This document shows, piece by piece, positions 33,225 to 47,000 of a stretch of 64,000 nt of DNA. The position numbers were made by a program, and so were the translations under genes. The stretch is from Rhodeus uyekii (lineage: Eukaryota > Chordata > Actinopteri > Cypriniformes > Acheilognathidae): positions 231,759 to 295,758 of the forward strand of contig JAWRVZ010000178.1 in assembly GCA_037043235.1 (NCBI GenBank). The letters are read 5' to 3'. The notes beneath the pieces were generated by a model. That model had not been told where the DNA came from, ran no database searches, and saw nothing but the letters and a program-made list of their open reading frames with translations. How positions within the stretch are numbered: position 1 is the stretch's first letter; every line of letters begins with the position of its first letter.

Positions 33225-33568
33225 GATGGCATGAGTAACAGCACTGAACTCAAATCACAACACACCTTCCCAATCCAGAGACACACTCTCTGTATGCGCA
33301 GCTAGCACTTACACCTGGAGAGAAAGCATTCGGATTAATCAAAGGTTTAAGCGACTGGTCTAATCTATACAAATTGTCAATTTGATGAAAATAAATATCT
33401 TATAAACACTCGACTTGGCACAGAGAGCTGACGTACAACTATCAAGCTAGTAGTTAGCTTTGTGCTTCCAGCCTTTCTTTCATAAGATGTTGCAACGCAT
33501 TGTCCTTCTGTATAATTTAATACCGAATCACAAAATAATAAAACTACAAGAAACGTGCATAAAACTAC

Positions 33569-33650
33569 CTGTAAACGTGTGCCCAGCGATGTTATGGTCA
33601 TCTTAGGTGATCAATGTAAAGCACCGACATCCTGTGCTATGGCAACTTGA
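33569..33650 (-). promoter_or_regulatory. Candidate CEP128 5'UTR exon / promoter side
   Basis: A GTAGTT donor at 33568 downwards follows a short segment with an upstream ATG. A matching acceptor (CTCTCCAG) lies at 33315-33322, just before the coding exon. If spliced, the upstream ATG opens a uORF of about a dozen codons that stops right after the junction. The right boundary is a guess. Confidence 0.35.
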
Positions 33651-34828
33651 ACTGGCCGCCTAACAGGCATACAACAAACACTATGAATCATGGGAGTTGT
33701 AGTTTCGCCGCGCCGTACATGTTAAGTTTCAGAACACGTCTTCGTTTATTATGTATAAATATAAAAAAACAAAATCGTTGTTTATTTTATAATCATAATT
33801 ATAATATTTTCAATAATAGGTATAATTTTGGCATTATTATTAATAATAGTAGTAGTAGTAGTTTATTATTACTTAATTTTACTGCATTAATAATACGTTT
33901 GAAATTGTTTTATTGTCTTGGGTCCAGTCTTTCATTTGAGAACATGCAGTTCTTAATTGTTGGCATTATTCAGGAAGAGGCCTATCCAGAGAAGATGTGA
34001 TATACATCTCTGATCTATTTTACTCACTTGGTCTACAGTCAGCCGATTAGTTTATTAATGAATTATCGAATTGAATAACTTTTTTACAGGGTAAGACGCT
34101 AAATGATAGCCTCGCTAACACTAAAACAATTTCAAATTGATCTGTACCTTGACAAAGAGAAGATCTGCCAGTTTATCAGTAGGCCTATACAAATGTTTGT
34201 GTGTTTACATATTTTGTTATAGATTAGGCTACACATAACTGACACATTTGAAACATTTGCATATTTGTTATTTAGGCCTTGTCCTTTGCATAATTGTCAA
34301 CATGTCTGGATTTAGGCCTATATATTTTGCTCACTTAACATGTTTGCAAATAATTATAAAAAAAAATTGAAACTACACAATTTCCTGAAAAAAGTATGTT
34401 CTTTCTGTCTTTTTAATTTTGTTATTCCATTGCATGTTGTAACTGAAATGAAAACTGACCCAGCACTCTCCCTGCCCTGACTATTTTTCTTCAGATGTTC
34501 TCCAGTGCATATAAATATCAATAATACGCGCAACTAGAATGTACATTTCCTGAAGAAAACGTGAGCGGTACTTGCAGTGTCAAAACCTGGGTACGTTGCT
34601 AGGGTGTTTTTAAGCGGTTGCTATGGCGTTTCTGTGAGGTTGTTAGGTGGTGAGTACTTGAGAGGCGTTTTAATGTCTCATAGAAATATTCACTTCCCAT
34701 AGCAACCGCAAGGGCGCCTCATCCGCCCGCCTCTCCTACTCACGGCAAGTTTGAGCTTTTAAAGTGTTCGTCCGTGTTTGTGCGACTGTTCCCTGGTCCA
34801 AACCGAGTGGAGAGACTGAAGAAAACAC
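33651..34828. other. CEP128-TSHR intergenic region
   Basis: About 1.2 kb separates the outermost CEP128 5' signal from the first TSHR ATG. It contains short ATT/TAG simple-repeat stretches around 33820-33880 and no recognisable transposon. The last 100 bases before TSHR are GC-richer. A TTTTAAAG at about 34756 is too weak to call a TATA box. Confidence 0.5.
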
Positions 34829-35010
34829 ATGCATTCTTTGCATATCATGGCGACACATGTGCTGGTGATGTTGATGCTGTCACCTGTGTGTGCGGTCGGA
34901 CATCCCAACTCTTGTCCTCAGGGTTGTGAGTGTTCCCAATGGAAAGACTACGCTGTCTCGTGCATGGGCATAGATGTTATTCCAAGGTTTCCCTCAATGA
35001 CAGAAATCTT
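34829..35010 (+). CDS. tshr: TSHR exon 1: signal peptide and N-terminal cysteine cluster
   Basis: It encodes MHSLHIMATHVLVMLMLSPV, then CAVGHPNSCPQGCEC and the first LRR edge (IDVIPRFPSMTEIL). The hydrophobic run MATHVLVMLMLSPVCAV is a plausible cleavable signal. Donor GTAAGT follows two bases of a Leu codon. The second ATG, at 34847, has the stronger initiation context. Confidence 0.92.
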
Positions 35011-38000
35011 GTAAGTATTCATTATTTTATTATTAATTGGTCGCTGTATTTATTATATAGCCTGCTTACATCAAATAAAGAAAGAAAGTTCGGTGATAAT
35101 GTAGTCATTTTGCTCATGTTGTAAACACTTTTGCTGCTTTTGAGGGGGCACGGGTATCGGGACAGGTTTCGTGGGATGGTTACAGAAATTAATTGTATCT
35201 GTGATTAATTAAAGGCTTTTTTTAAATAGAAGTAAAAAATCTACACAATAAAGTGCGATTCTCAGACGATTCATTTAAATGTTACTGTATAGCAGTAGTT
35301 ACAACAGGTTATAAATAATAAATAAATGTAAGGTATTATTATTATTATTATTATTAAAGTGGGACCATATTATTTATTATTGATAGTTGTTATTTTATTT
35401 TTATTATTTTTATTTTTGCTTTATTTTATTATTGTGGTGGTTTGATGGATGATATTCAATTATTTGCAAGACATTTAAATGATCATGAGTGTGCCATTTT
35501 AATTTAATTAAAATAGAATTGTATTAATAAAACATCTGTGCTGTGAAAATACAGAAGCAATTTTAGCCTACAATGTGACATCATAATGACATTAGAGTTA
35601 CATAAAGTAAATGTATTTGGTTAACATTAAAATGGACAATTAATATCGATAGAAAGCCTTTTGTTGCTCTCTGCTTCCTTTAAGTGCCCTGAAGGGGATA
35701 CTGAAGTGCTTCCCACTTAAAAAAGCTTTAGGGTTGTGGGGGAGGGGGAGGGGGTTCCCTGACTCCTTGTTTTTTGTTTACTGTATAACCCCCTGATCAG
35801 ATATGTCCCTATAGTCTATTCTGGGGGATCAGAGATTGAAGATTTGACAGGGTAAGTTTGAGAGGGAAATTCAGACCTCTAACCATCAGCTCAGGAAAAA
35901 AAAATCGCCACCAATTCCTCAAATCATTCAGTCATTCTGAGCTGAATTTTACATTTAAGACATGCAGTCAGAGCTTTGCTTGAAGCTCATTCAGTTAATG
36001 AGTGTTGTATAATGCATGACTTAATTCACCAAACAAAACAATTATCTCGAAAATCATGTCAATTTATTTAATACACTTTCAAAATTCCAAGAGAAAAACA
36101 ATTTAATGAAACAGTGTAATTTGTATTATTTTTTAACACTTTTTTTATTTACAAAATCATAATTTTTTTTAACGGAAATGAAATTAAACAGTTAAATCAC
36201 ACAAAAATGAAAATTCTGTCCCTCAAATCGCTCCAAATCCGTAAGACTCCTGTTCATCTTCAGAACAGAAATTAAGATGTGTGACTGCCTGATAACATGT
36301 GATTTACATCATAGAATAATCACAAAGAACTGCGCTGATCAACATGAAGTTCCCGTGAATATCCACTGGCGTCTTTGAAGTATGCAATTCAAAATTTAGG
36401 AGCAAAAATATATATTCTACCTGCGACAATCTGTCCCAAGTACTCCATTCTTGCTTTGAACTGCTACCCTCGAGGAGAAGGTACAGCATTGCTTGATGTA
36501 ATTTGAACATGTTTAAAAATATGTTTGTGCAAGAATCAATTTAACTGTTAAATTAGGACTATTAATACCTCCCATCCTTTTATATATTGTAGCAGTTGCC
36601 CACTTGTGTATGCAATGTATTTGAGAATTATTAGGTGTAACGGGTATTCTATTCCAGTCCACATCATAAAACATTCTTAGTCTTTTGAACAAATTGACAA
36701 TGCTAATGTACATTCATGCATTTGATTATGTAAAATTGTCTGCTGTTTGCTGCATTGAACATTTCCTACATTCCCACAATCAATTGCTTATATTGCATGG
36801 TCTCTGTTGTTCAAAACAGCTAGGGATTAGGTATTAGTTCAGTGCATTCAAGTTATTAAATGTAAAATGGTTGAACTAGATGTCATGATCTGCAAGCATA
36901 GTTTCTATACTTTTCTATTCAATGTTTTAGATCAACCAGTTACAGTTTTCCTTTCGCTTTGGTGCATTTCTCATATCACTGAAATTGAAATTTCTGAAAA
37001 CTGAAATTCTGAAAACTACTTGTTCAACCTCCATATCATCTAGCCACTTCAGAAAAGCAATTTCTCATTCTTCTGAAAAAAATTGCCATTGTTTTGCTAC
37101 ATTCATGGAATTATATACAATTGTTGGCTACAATTTCCTACATTATCAATTGCTTCTGTCTTGATCAAAATATATTATTCTGGTTCTCTGTTGAATGTCT
37201 TACTCCTTAAAACATCTAGGCATTAAATCAGGGGTCACCAAACTTTTCAGCACGAGGGCCGCATTAACTGTGAAACAGCAGTTTGGGGGCCGACTAGACA
37301 CTCGAGGTCCAAATAAAAAAATAATCAAAACATGGATGTTGTTTTTAATTATTTAATATTATTTTATTCAGTTATTACTTAATAACACACTGAAACACTA
37401 CACATGGACACCTGTATTAGTGGGAATGGTGAAATTGTTTCCTGGATGCCAAAATAGCAGACATTTCTGGCTTTAGATTTGATTTCCCTAACATCAACAG
37501 TGACCTGAGATTATCATCGGACAAGTTTGTTCTCAAATTGTTCTTCACGTATTTTATTCTAGAAAATGTTTGTTCACACATGTATGTTGTTCAAAAGATT
37601 GAAAGTTACATTGATGCAAAAGTTTTGACATTAGGAATGTCTTCCTTAGGCAAAAACGGGGGGAAAAAACACCAGTCCTGCGGGCTATATCACACATTTG
37701 ACATGTTTATACATCACATTTTTATACATTTTACATATCACAACCAAGAGAAGGTGCAAAAAACATGCGTCTCCGGATTATATGTGGGAAAAAACGGTAG
37801 CCTAATCCAGGGGCGATTCTAGGATTTTGATTTTAGGGGGGCTCAGCCCCCAATAAGGGTATGATTAAAAAAATATTATTTGACTATTAGGGTAGGGTGG
37901 TATGCTACTAACCTTACTGCAATCCACTATTCCAGGGGTGGCCAACCTGTTCAGCATGAGCCACAAAATAAAGCTCATGACTGCGGAGAGCCGCATAAAA

Positions 38001-41000
38001 AGTTGAATTCGCATTTGTTGATGGGGTTTTGACATTAGAAAGGTCTCGCACATATATCACACATTTTATATGTTTATAAATAAAAACTTTATACATTTTA
38101 CTTATGACACCCGCGAGCTATATGAGCATACAGAAAGAATGCGTCTGTGAATTATATATCCGGGAAAAAACGGTATATCATCTCATTGACGGTGACCGGA
38201 AAAATAAAAAGTAAGCAACGGTTTGGTAATGTAGTGATCGGTTGGAAAACGTCTCCGGTTACTATCGTAACCTCTGTTATTTTATCATATTCCGTTTAGA
38301 GAAGTATGAAGGAAATTATATTTATACCGTCTGGCAGCCAGATCTGCATCGCGCTACGATTGGCCAGTTGTCAACTGCTGTTATCCATAAGGTTTCAGAA
38401 ATGACGTGAAGGGGAGCAGTTCCCAAATGCATTTCATTAAACATCTCGTTCCCACTCTCGAAAGGGAACGCGCTTCTGCGCGCCTCTATTTGAATTCGGT
38501 AAAAACATCATGTCCACGTGAGCGGCGGCTGATCTTGGCAGGATACATGTAAATTTATGGTATTTTTTCCGTAGACAAAAAGGTCTCCGCGGGCCGGATG
38601 AGAGCCGCAAAAGAGCAGCCCTGCACTATTCCATGATTACATTATGTAACTGCAATGCATTTATGACAAATAACTGCACCGATACAGGTGTAATATCATA
38701 GCATTAGCAATCTATCAATAAATGCACGCACACACGACACACACCTTGATGTTCACTCTGCTCGGCGCCCCTGCAGATTGAAAAATGCGCTAAAACCAAG
38801 CAGACTCAGATAAGGGGAGGAGCCGAAACTTGACGCAGCTTGCCGCCGTTTCAAATGAGTTTTTTTAAAGGGGACTGAAGCGATCAAAAATTTATTAATC
38901 AAATATATTTTTTAGGGGGGCTGGGCAGAAGTTTAGGGGGGCTGAAGCCCCCCTAAAAAGGGCCTAGTGACGCCCCTGGCCTAATCTCATTGACGCTGAC
39001 CGGAAGTAGAAGTAAGCAGCGAAGGTTATCTATCTAATGTAGTGATCGGTTGGAAAACGTCTCCGTTTACTATCGTAACTTCGGTTATTTTTCCATATTC
39101 TGTTTAGAGAAGTGTGAAGGAAATATTCTGACGCGTCGCGTTTATGCTATTTATACTGTCTGTCTGCCAGATCCGCATGCGCTACGATTGGCCAGTTGTC
39201 AACTGGCGTTATCCTATAAGCCATAGGTGTCAAACTCTGGCCCGCGGGCCAAATTTGGCCCGCGAGGTAATTGTATTTGGCCCGCGAGATCATTTTAATG
39301 CTTTGCCCGCGGATCATAAACCACTCGCGCTCGCCGCTGATCATAAGCCACTCGCACTCGCGAGTGTAAATGCAAGAGGAAACTCATTACGATGGGTTCG
39401 GCAATGAACGTTTTCATTCTTCTGTGTATGTATTGAATTATTATCAATTGTTGATTTTGTTTTTATTAATATTGTAATGATGGTTATTGATTAGGTTTGG
39501 ATCTTTTTTCGAAAGGGGCACATTGTATGTAACCATGAATTTGACAGAAAAAGCACACATCTGTAATGTACAATAACGTGTTGTGACTTTTGCAGCAATC
39601 GGCCCGCGACCGAAAGTGTGTTTTGGATTTTGGCCCCCGGTGCAATTGAGTTTGACACCCCTGCTATAAGCTTTCGGAAATTACGTGAAAGGGAGGAGTT
39701 CCCAAATGCATTTCATTGCAACATCTCGTTCCCGCTCTCGAAAGTGAACGCACTACTGCGCGCCTCTATTTTAATTCGGTAAAAACATAACGTCCACGTA
39801 AGCGGCGGATGATCTTGGCAGGATACACGTAAAATTATGTATTTTTTCCCGTAGACAAAAAGGTCTCCGCGGGCCGGATGAGAGGGCTTTGCGGGCCGCA
39901 GTTTGGGGACCACTGCATTAAATAGTTCACCGCATAAGTCATTAAATGAAAAACGATTGAAATTTTATAGAAAAAGCATATTTTCTACATTTCTATGAGC
40001 CTTGAATTTGACTAATGCTTATTAGAGCAATCAATGATCAACCAGATCTCTAAAATAGCTCATCTCCTCCTGGAAAGCAGGTTACGTGACAAACCTAGTA
40101 CTGTATACTGTAATGAAATTACCGTATTTTTCGCCGCATTAGACGCATTTTTTCTTCCCCAAAACTGCGGGGGAGAACTTGGTGCGTCCTATCCGACGAA
40201 TATAAAGAATTCGCGGAGCGCGGCCACGGCCGTAGCCGTGGTGATGACGTTCGGCGCTTACGCTTCACTCTCTGTGAGTCACGCCTCTTTCTCTTGGTTT
40301 AGTTTCACTTCTCTCAGTTGCAGTAGCCGCGTTCTCTGCTTCCGTGGTGACTCGCGTCTCGCCAGGTGTTGTACCGAAATCTGACTCCCCGGACAAATCT
40401 CACTCCCCTACGCGCGCGCATTAATACGCACTGCATCGAGGTAAACGCACTTCCTTGAGCACATTCGCCTACAATCTGACTTGTATGCTTACATAAATAA
40501 GCAGAAAATGAAATTATATTTCAGTTATAATGAATTATAGTAGGCCTATGGGTTTACCAGTGGGAGTCAGATTTTCACAGCAGAAAAAAATATATAACTC
40601 ACCATATTTATCTTATCTCATCATATGGTGAGTCTGTGAGCTTTTAAACCAGAGTTAGTGAGGGGAGTGAGATTTTCACAGGTGTTTTTTTTTTCTGCTG
40701 CAGAAAAATCTCGATGTTAGTGAGGGGAGTGAGATTTGTCCGGAGAGTAAGATTTCGGTACAACACCCCACTTCCCGATTTACACACAAAAGTTCGTATA
40801 AAAACATTACAGCCTTATTTTTGTTACTTTCACTGTTTACTGACTTTACTGACTGTTAATGAGAGTAAAGATAGTTCTTAATGTTACATGGTTGGCATAA
40901 AATTGTTTTATGTTTTTTGTGCTGTTAACTTTATACAGTTGGTATAAAATATTTTACTACAGTATTTGGTTCTGAAGCTTTTTTTCTAGATTTTCCTCCT

Positions 41001-44000
41001 TTAAAATTGGGTGCGTCTTATGTTCCGGAGCGTCTTATATGGCACAAAAAAATACGGTAGGCAGAAGGTGCAGAGGATACTGAATTTCTTTAGTACTGTA
41101 CTGTATTTGACAGTATGTTGTATTGTGTTGCATACCAACTTCACATTTAATTCCTGATATAGATGAATTTGCTTTTCATCAACTGTAAGGTCACTTTTGT
41201 GTAATGAAAATTAATTTTCCCTGAAGCTCATTGTTCACTGTGCAGGAAAGTAGTCTGTGTATTTGTTTTTATCATCTTTTGTCTGTAGCCTATGATTGAT
41301 TTTTGAGTGGAAGTGGAAGTTTGAGGTTTGTACAAATTGGCATGTAGTTTGTGAGGCATGAGATTGTGTTTATAGTCTATAATATTTGTTATTAAATATT
41401 TACATTTATTCATTTAGCAGACGCTTTTATCCAAAGCGATTTACAATTTGAGGAGTACAGAAAGCGATTTTTCCTGGGGATACAAAAGTACATAAGAGTG
41501 CTTACAATACAAAGTTTCAAAGATTACATGCACAATTAGTACAAGCGTGGGGAATAGAGGAAGAAGTGTTGAAAAAAGGTGTTTTTTTTAGGTGTGGCGT
41601 GTGTCATGTTAGGTACTCGTGGATCTTTACATTTTTATATTTACATTTATGCATTTGGCAGACACTTTTGTCTAAAGCTACTTACATTGCATTCAAGATA
41701 CACATTGACATTCCAATCAGTTCTTGCTTTCCCAGGGAATCAAACTCACAACCTTTGGTACTGCAAGTGCCACGCTCTACTGTTGATCTACAGGAAATCA
41801 ATTGTTTTGTTCTTGACATGTGCAGATGATGAAAGCTCGAAGACAAATGTAATCCAAAACAACAATATTTTATTAAAACAGAACTCAGGAGCAGATCAAC
41901 ACAACTTCACATAGATGTGGACGGACAAAGACTAAAGGACAACATAGGGTAGATATGTACTGAGGATGAATGAGGAAACAAGACACAGCTGACAAGACTG
42001 GAGGGTGGGAGGATCCAGGGGGAAGCCTGGAGCAGGAGGAGTCAGAAGAGAGCCAGGATGAGGCCCCAGGACAGAGTTGATGGCAGGAGGATTCATGATG
42101 ATGGCAGGATAGTGGACGACGCCCTGGGGATGAACAACAGCGATGACAACAAGGAAAGAGCTCTGGGTGAAGCCAATGAGCACACGTGAGACAACTGGCA
42201 CTGGAGAGCGAGGTGGAGCCGGGAACCAGAGGACAGAGGATGGTGGGAGCGAGGATGAAGGTGGGCCAGACAGTGACAGATGAGATGGAGACAAAGGTGC
42301 AGGCAGGGCAATGACGGACCAATGCAGATCTGGAAGGACGAGGGAGCCAGGTGGAGCCATATGGCTGATGGTTTTCAGTGGATCTCAGGGATTGAGGAAC
42401 CAGCGTTGCACAGAGGTTGAGCCCAGGAGCCCCTGTTCTTATAAAACGATCTATTTGTAATGTTGGAATTACAGTTTCAATTTCTCAAATCATCCTTGGC
42501 ATTTGCAAACCAGTAAATTAATTTCTTAAAACAATTTGTAGAAACAGTGAAATTGTGACACAATGGATTGAATAGCCTATAACTTGTTCAAAATCCTTAG
42601 TTCATTCACAAATGTAAGTATTTATATCAATGGAAAATGTTTACAGTGCTCTGTCAGTATTTTCAGATGTAAATTATCTCTACTATTTTGATGACAATAA
42701 TTGAAAATGCACTAGATTTCTGTATATCATATATCAATCACGTTACATACTGACACATTAGTGTATATGGAATATTTATTGTAAAAGATTGGACAGGATT
42801 CACAGTTTCACTTTTACCGTTGGTCTATCAGCAAAATTACAGTACAATGTCTAAAACATTATGTGACAACAGCCAATGGAAACCAAAATCATCAACACTG
42901 AGGGATCACTCAAAGATCTTCTAATCCTCATCAATACACGTCTGCAACTGAGGTGTTGGAGAAGAGCGCGCGCCCCACACACACACATAAAAAAGCGGCA
43001 CAAAAAAGGTTGGGGACCACTGTCCTGGGGGATCTCCTCCCAGACCTGTTTCAGGGCATCAGTAGCTCCTGGACAGTCTGTGGTGTTACTTGTCAGCTTC
43101 AGATGCTCTCATACATAATGTCCCAGAGATTCTCAATTGGATTCAGGTCTGGGGAGAGTGAGGATCAGTCAATGGCATCAATGCCTTTGTCATCTAAAAA
43201 TATTATCATGCACCAGGAGTAATCCAGGGCCACTGCACATGCATAATTTCAGACAATGGCACTGAGAATTTCATCCTGGTACCTAACAGCAGTTGGAAAA
43301 CCATTGGCTAGCACGTGGAGGTCTGTGCAACCATTCCTAAGATGAATGTACCAAAGCATTTGCAATTTGTTCAAAACAATGAGAAATAGTTTTTATGATT
43401 TGCACAAGTGACTAGGTGATGTGGAGGTTGTAGTTTTGAGAATTTCAGTTGAGATCTGAGACATGCAACAAAACGACTGAGAAAAACTGTAATGACTTGT
43501 GCAGTGCCTAGATCAGTGTTTCCCAACCCTGTTCCTGGAGGCACACCAACACTACAGGTTTTCCAACTCTTTCTAATTAAACACACCTGATTCAACTCAT
43601 CAGCTTGTTAGTAGAGACTCTCAAGACCAGAAATATATGGGGCAGATAAGGGACACATCCAAAATGTGTACTGTTGGTGTGCCTCCAGGAACAGGGTTGG
43701 GAAACACTGGCCTAGATGTTTTGAAGGGACTATTCAACAGAGAACCAGAATAATACATCTTGAGCAACATGAAATAAGCAATTGATAATGTAGAAAATAG
43801 CCAACAACTCTACATAATCAATTGCATGAATGTACCAAAACACTAATTTTTTCAAAAAAATTAGAAATTGCTTTTGATGACTAAATTATGTGGAGGTTGA
43901 AAATGTTGATGTCACGATTTGGATGGTGCTGGTGTGCGATGAGGAGAACCACGACGAGGAGACACGAAGAATTCAGCAAACACTGTAATGAACAGGGCAG

Positions 44001-47000
44001 TCATCCACACACTAACACATACGGGATCAACAAGAGACAAGGACTAGGGAGAACATGGGAGGTTAAATAGACAATAACAAGAAACAGTTGACTGGCAAAT
44101 AAGGGGGAGTGGCTGACCTAACAGAGGACGGGAACACAGAAGTGACACAATAACAAGACCCAGACAGGAACACGCGTTACAGTTGAAAATTTCAGTTGTG
44201 ATCAGAGAAATGCACCAAGCTACTGAGAAAAACTGTTGAGCATGAGAACATTACATACCACAATAGTTATTCTTGCTTCACCAAAATGCATATTTTAGAA
44301 ATATGGTAGTACTAGTGTCTGTTTCTTTGATAAAGTCATTGTAAATTCAATACATTACAAAATCTCTTCACATATAAGTGCTCTGAAAACCTGCCTGAAA
44401 TCACATAGAAATGGCACACTTCACCTTTACCTGTGGTAAAATCACGCATAACATCTCTCGCACTCCGTAATGTGCATTTGTATGAAGGAGGTTTCTGCTC
44501 TATCTGATTTTTTAAAAGGTTAACTCTCACATTTACTGTTTAGGGGTACATTGGTGGCCTCTTCTGTTCTTTTAACTAGTGTCTCATGCCATGCTCTAAT
44601 CCACACACTCCACGGGTTTGTTTAGCCATCCTGGAACATTCCTCCATGGTTTGTCTGTCCAGTCTCGATTACACTATCTATTTTTCCTCCATCTCGCCTC
44701 GTCAGGCACCATCACATGTAATTACCGCCAAATCAGTGCGCCAATTGAGCCTTCGGAGCGCAACATTCCTTCCTCCTCAGAGTGCTCGCTTGACAGGAGG
44801 TGGATAGATAAATCAAAGCCCAAAGTAGACCAGAATCCCCTGATGGAGTTTTGGTTCCTTGTCACTGTCGAACTTTGGCTTGCTCAGTTGGGGCTTAAAG
44901 GACCATTAATATTCTCCCTGTCCACCTTATGAATCCAATGTCTAAGCAGCATTTTGGTTTTCCAGTCACGTGACAGGAGAGTGGGAAAAAACAGACAGCA
45001 TCACAACCACAAACTCCTGCAACTGGGTGTGAAAAAGAGAATGAAAGAAGGCTAAACATCTATACAGCATAGTTTGGCTTCAATGTGGTCTTCAAGTGCA
45101 AAAGCTTGAGAGTATAACCAGGTGCAAAGTTTTTATCGCAAAAGACGAGACATTTCTCTATTGTCAACAATGTTGGATTTCACAAATTTGTTAAGGTACT
45201 GGAGCCCAGGTATCATATTCCGTCACACACCGGCATTTCAGTCAGGAAATGTATAACGAACCTAAAGCAAATGTGACAGATGGTTTGAAAATGGCTGAGA
45301 GTGTGGCAATAATAACTGATGGGTGGACTGTTCAGAGCTACATTGCAGTCACGTCACGTGTTATGCACAGTGATAAATGAAAATGAAAATCGGCTGGGGT
45401 TTTTTAGACACACACTTAGCTGAACTTAGCTGAAGTTTTAAAAAGAGCCATACAAGAGTGGAAGCTTGAAGGATCTGCTCGTAGCATGGCTGTCATTACA
45501 GACAACGCACGCAACATGGAGGTAGCAGTGAGAGAAGCCAGGTTGTCACCTCATTTTAAGTGTTTTGCTCACATAAGCTTATCATGGATGTTGTTACACA
45601 ATGGTACAGCTCAGTGGAAATGCTCAAATGCTATATTGAGCAACAAGCGGCTATAACGGCAGCCATTTTGAGTATAGAGTTGTGCAAAACTGCCCGTCAA
45701 CTTGATACTCTGTATAGCGCCAACAAAATCGTGTTTGGAAATCCATGATTGATCAGAGCATGGGGCATGAAACAGTAGAGGAGAAAGAAAAGTAAAAGTT
45801 CTTTATTCAGGTGTTTTTGGTGATCTGGAGTTCAGCAGCCAGGTGAGTGATGAGCGTGAGCAGTTCAAATGACAGTCACTCTAAGCTCACTCCACACCGG
45901 GAACATCGGTTATATTAGATATGGGTTATATCGATGAATGGTTACCTCGACGCTTTTTTGCAACCCCCAAGGCCGTCGACATAACCGAACTCCACTGTAT
46001 AAAGTTCTATATACAAAAAGAACTTGAAGCTAAAGCTAATGAAAATGTATAATGTTTTGGAAATAAATTTGTCATTTGAATATCAGTGTTATTTTTACAT
46101 TTTGTACATTGTGAACAGTATTGTGAAAATGATCAAATCTTGAGTTGAGTGTATCGGTATACCCCAAATGACAAAACAAAACTGAATGAGATGGAATTGA
46201 GTTGGATAATGATACTATTGTCTTCTGTAGAGCTGCTTTATAGCTGAAATTGAAGTCATTTCAAAATTGATGAAGCTGCTTTAAAACAATCTGTGTACAG
46301 AATGGTATCCTGGGTAATGTCAACACACCACCACATAGGATCTAAGTTTCGATACAAGAGGAAGCTGTCTGAAAGGGATGTTCAGGTAATTACCTGAATG
46401 GTATAAACATAAAACCACAGCTGTTCAACCCACTGCAGAACTGAATGAGCACCTCAACTCTCCTGTTTCCATCAAAACTGTTTGTTGGAAGCTCCAAGTC
46501 AATATTCACTGGTGCCAACAGTGCAAATCCTGGTCTGTGAACAATGTTAAACATGTATTGTTCTCTGATGAGTCCCCCTTCACATTCATGGGAGTTACGG
46601 TGTGGAGAAGGGCCAAAGATGCTTAAAACCCAGACTGTTGTTGCCAAGAGTGAAAAACGATGGTGGATCAGTGATGGTTTGGGCAGCAATACTATGCCAT
46701 TCCCTACTGTGCTTAATGTGTGCATCTCTGCCAAAGACTATACCGAACCATTCTAGCTGGACCATGTGCACCTAATGGTTCAAACACTGTACCCTGAATG
46801 TAGCATGATGATCAATACACACAGAAAGAATGTTTGATGAACATGAAATTGAACATCTCACATGACCCGAACAGTCACCAGATCTGATTTTTGAGCCACT
46901 TTGTCAAATTTTAGAGGAGCAAGTCAGAGTCTCATAGTGACCTGGCCACTGTTCTGGAGGAAGAATGGCTCAAAATTCTTCTGGCCTCTGTGAAGGACTT

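Larger units (their letters stand above)
37229..39915. mobile_element. hAT element A (outer layer of a four-element nest)
   Basis: The ends CAGGGGTCACCAAACT and inverted CAGTGGTCCCCAAACTGC lie between perfect 8-bp duplications CATTAAAT (37221-37228 and 39916-39923). The 2,687 bp include elements B, C and D; removal of these leaves about 1.06 kb without a transposase frame. Confidence 0.92.
43350..44280. repeat. Satellite-like dispersed repeat, arm 2 (inverted relative to arm 1)
   Basis: Two imperfect units are visible: GAGAAATAG..GGTGATGTGGAGGTTG at about 43380 and AGAAATTGC..AATTATGTGGAGGTTG at about 43862, with GACTGAGAAAAACTGT repeated as CTACTGAGAAAAACTGTTG. Units are interrupted by the insertions at 43514-43709 and 43905-44181. 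Confidence 0.6.

Noticed and set aside
41885..42360. Two overlapping Pro/Ser-rich minus-strand frames of over 140 codons
   Set aside because: They arise from the purine-rich composition of a dispersed repeat; nothing protein-like is conserved between frames.
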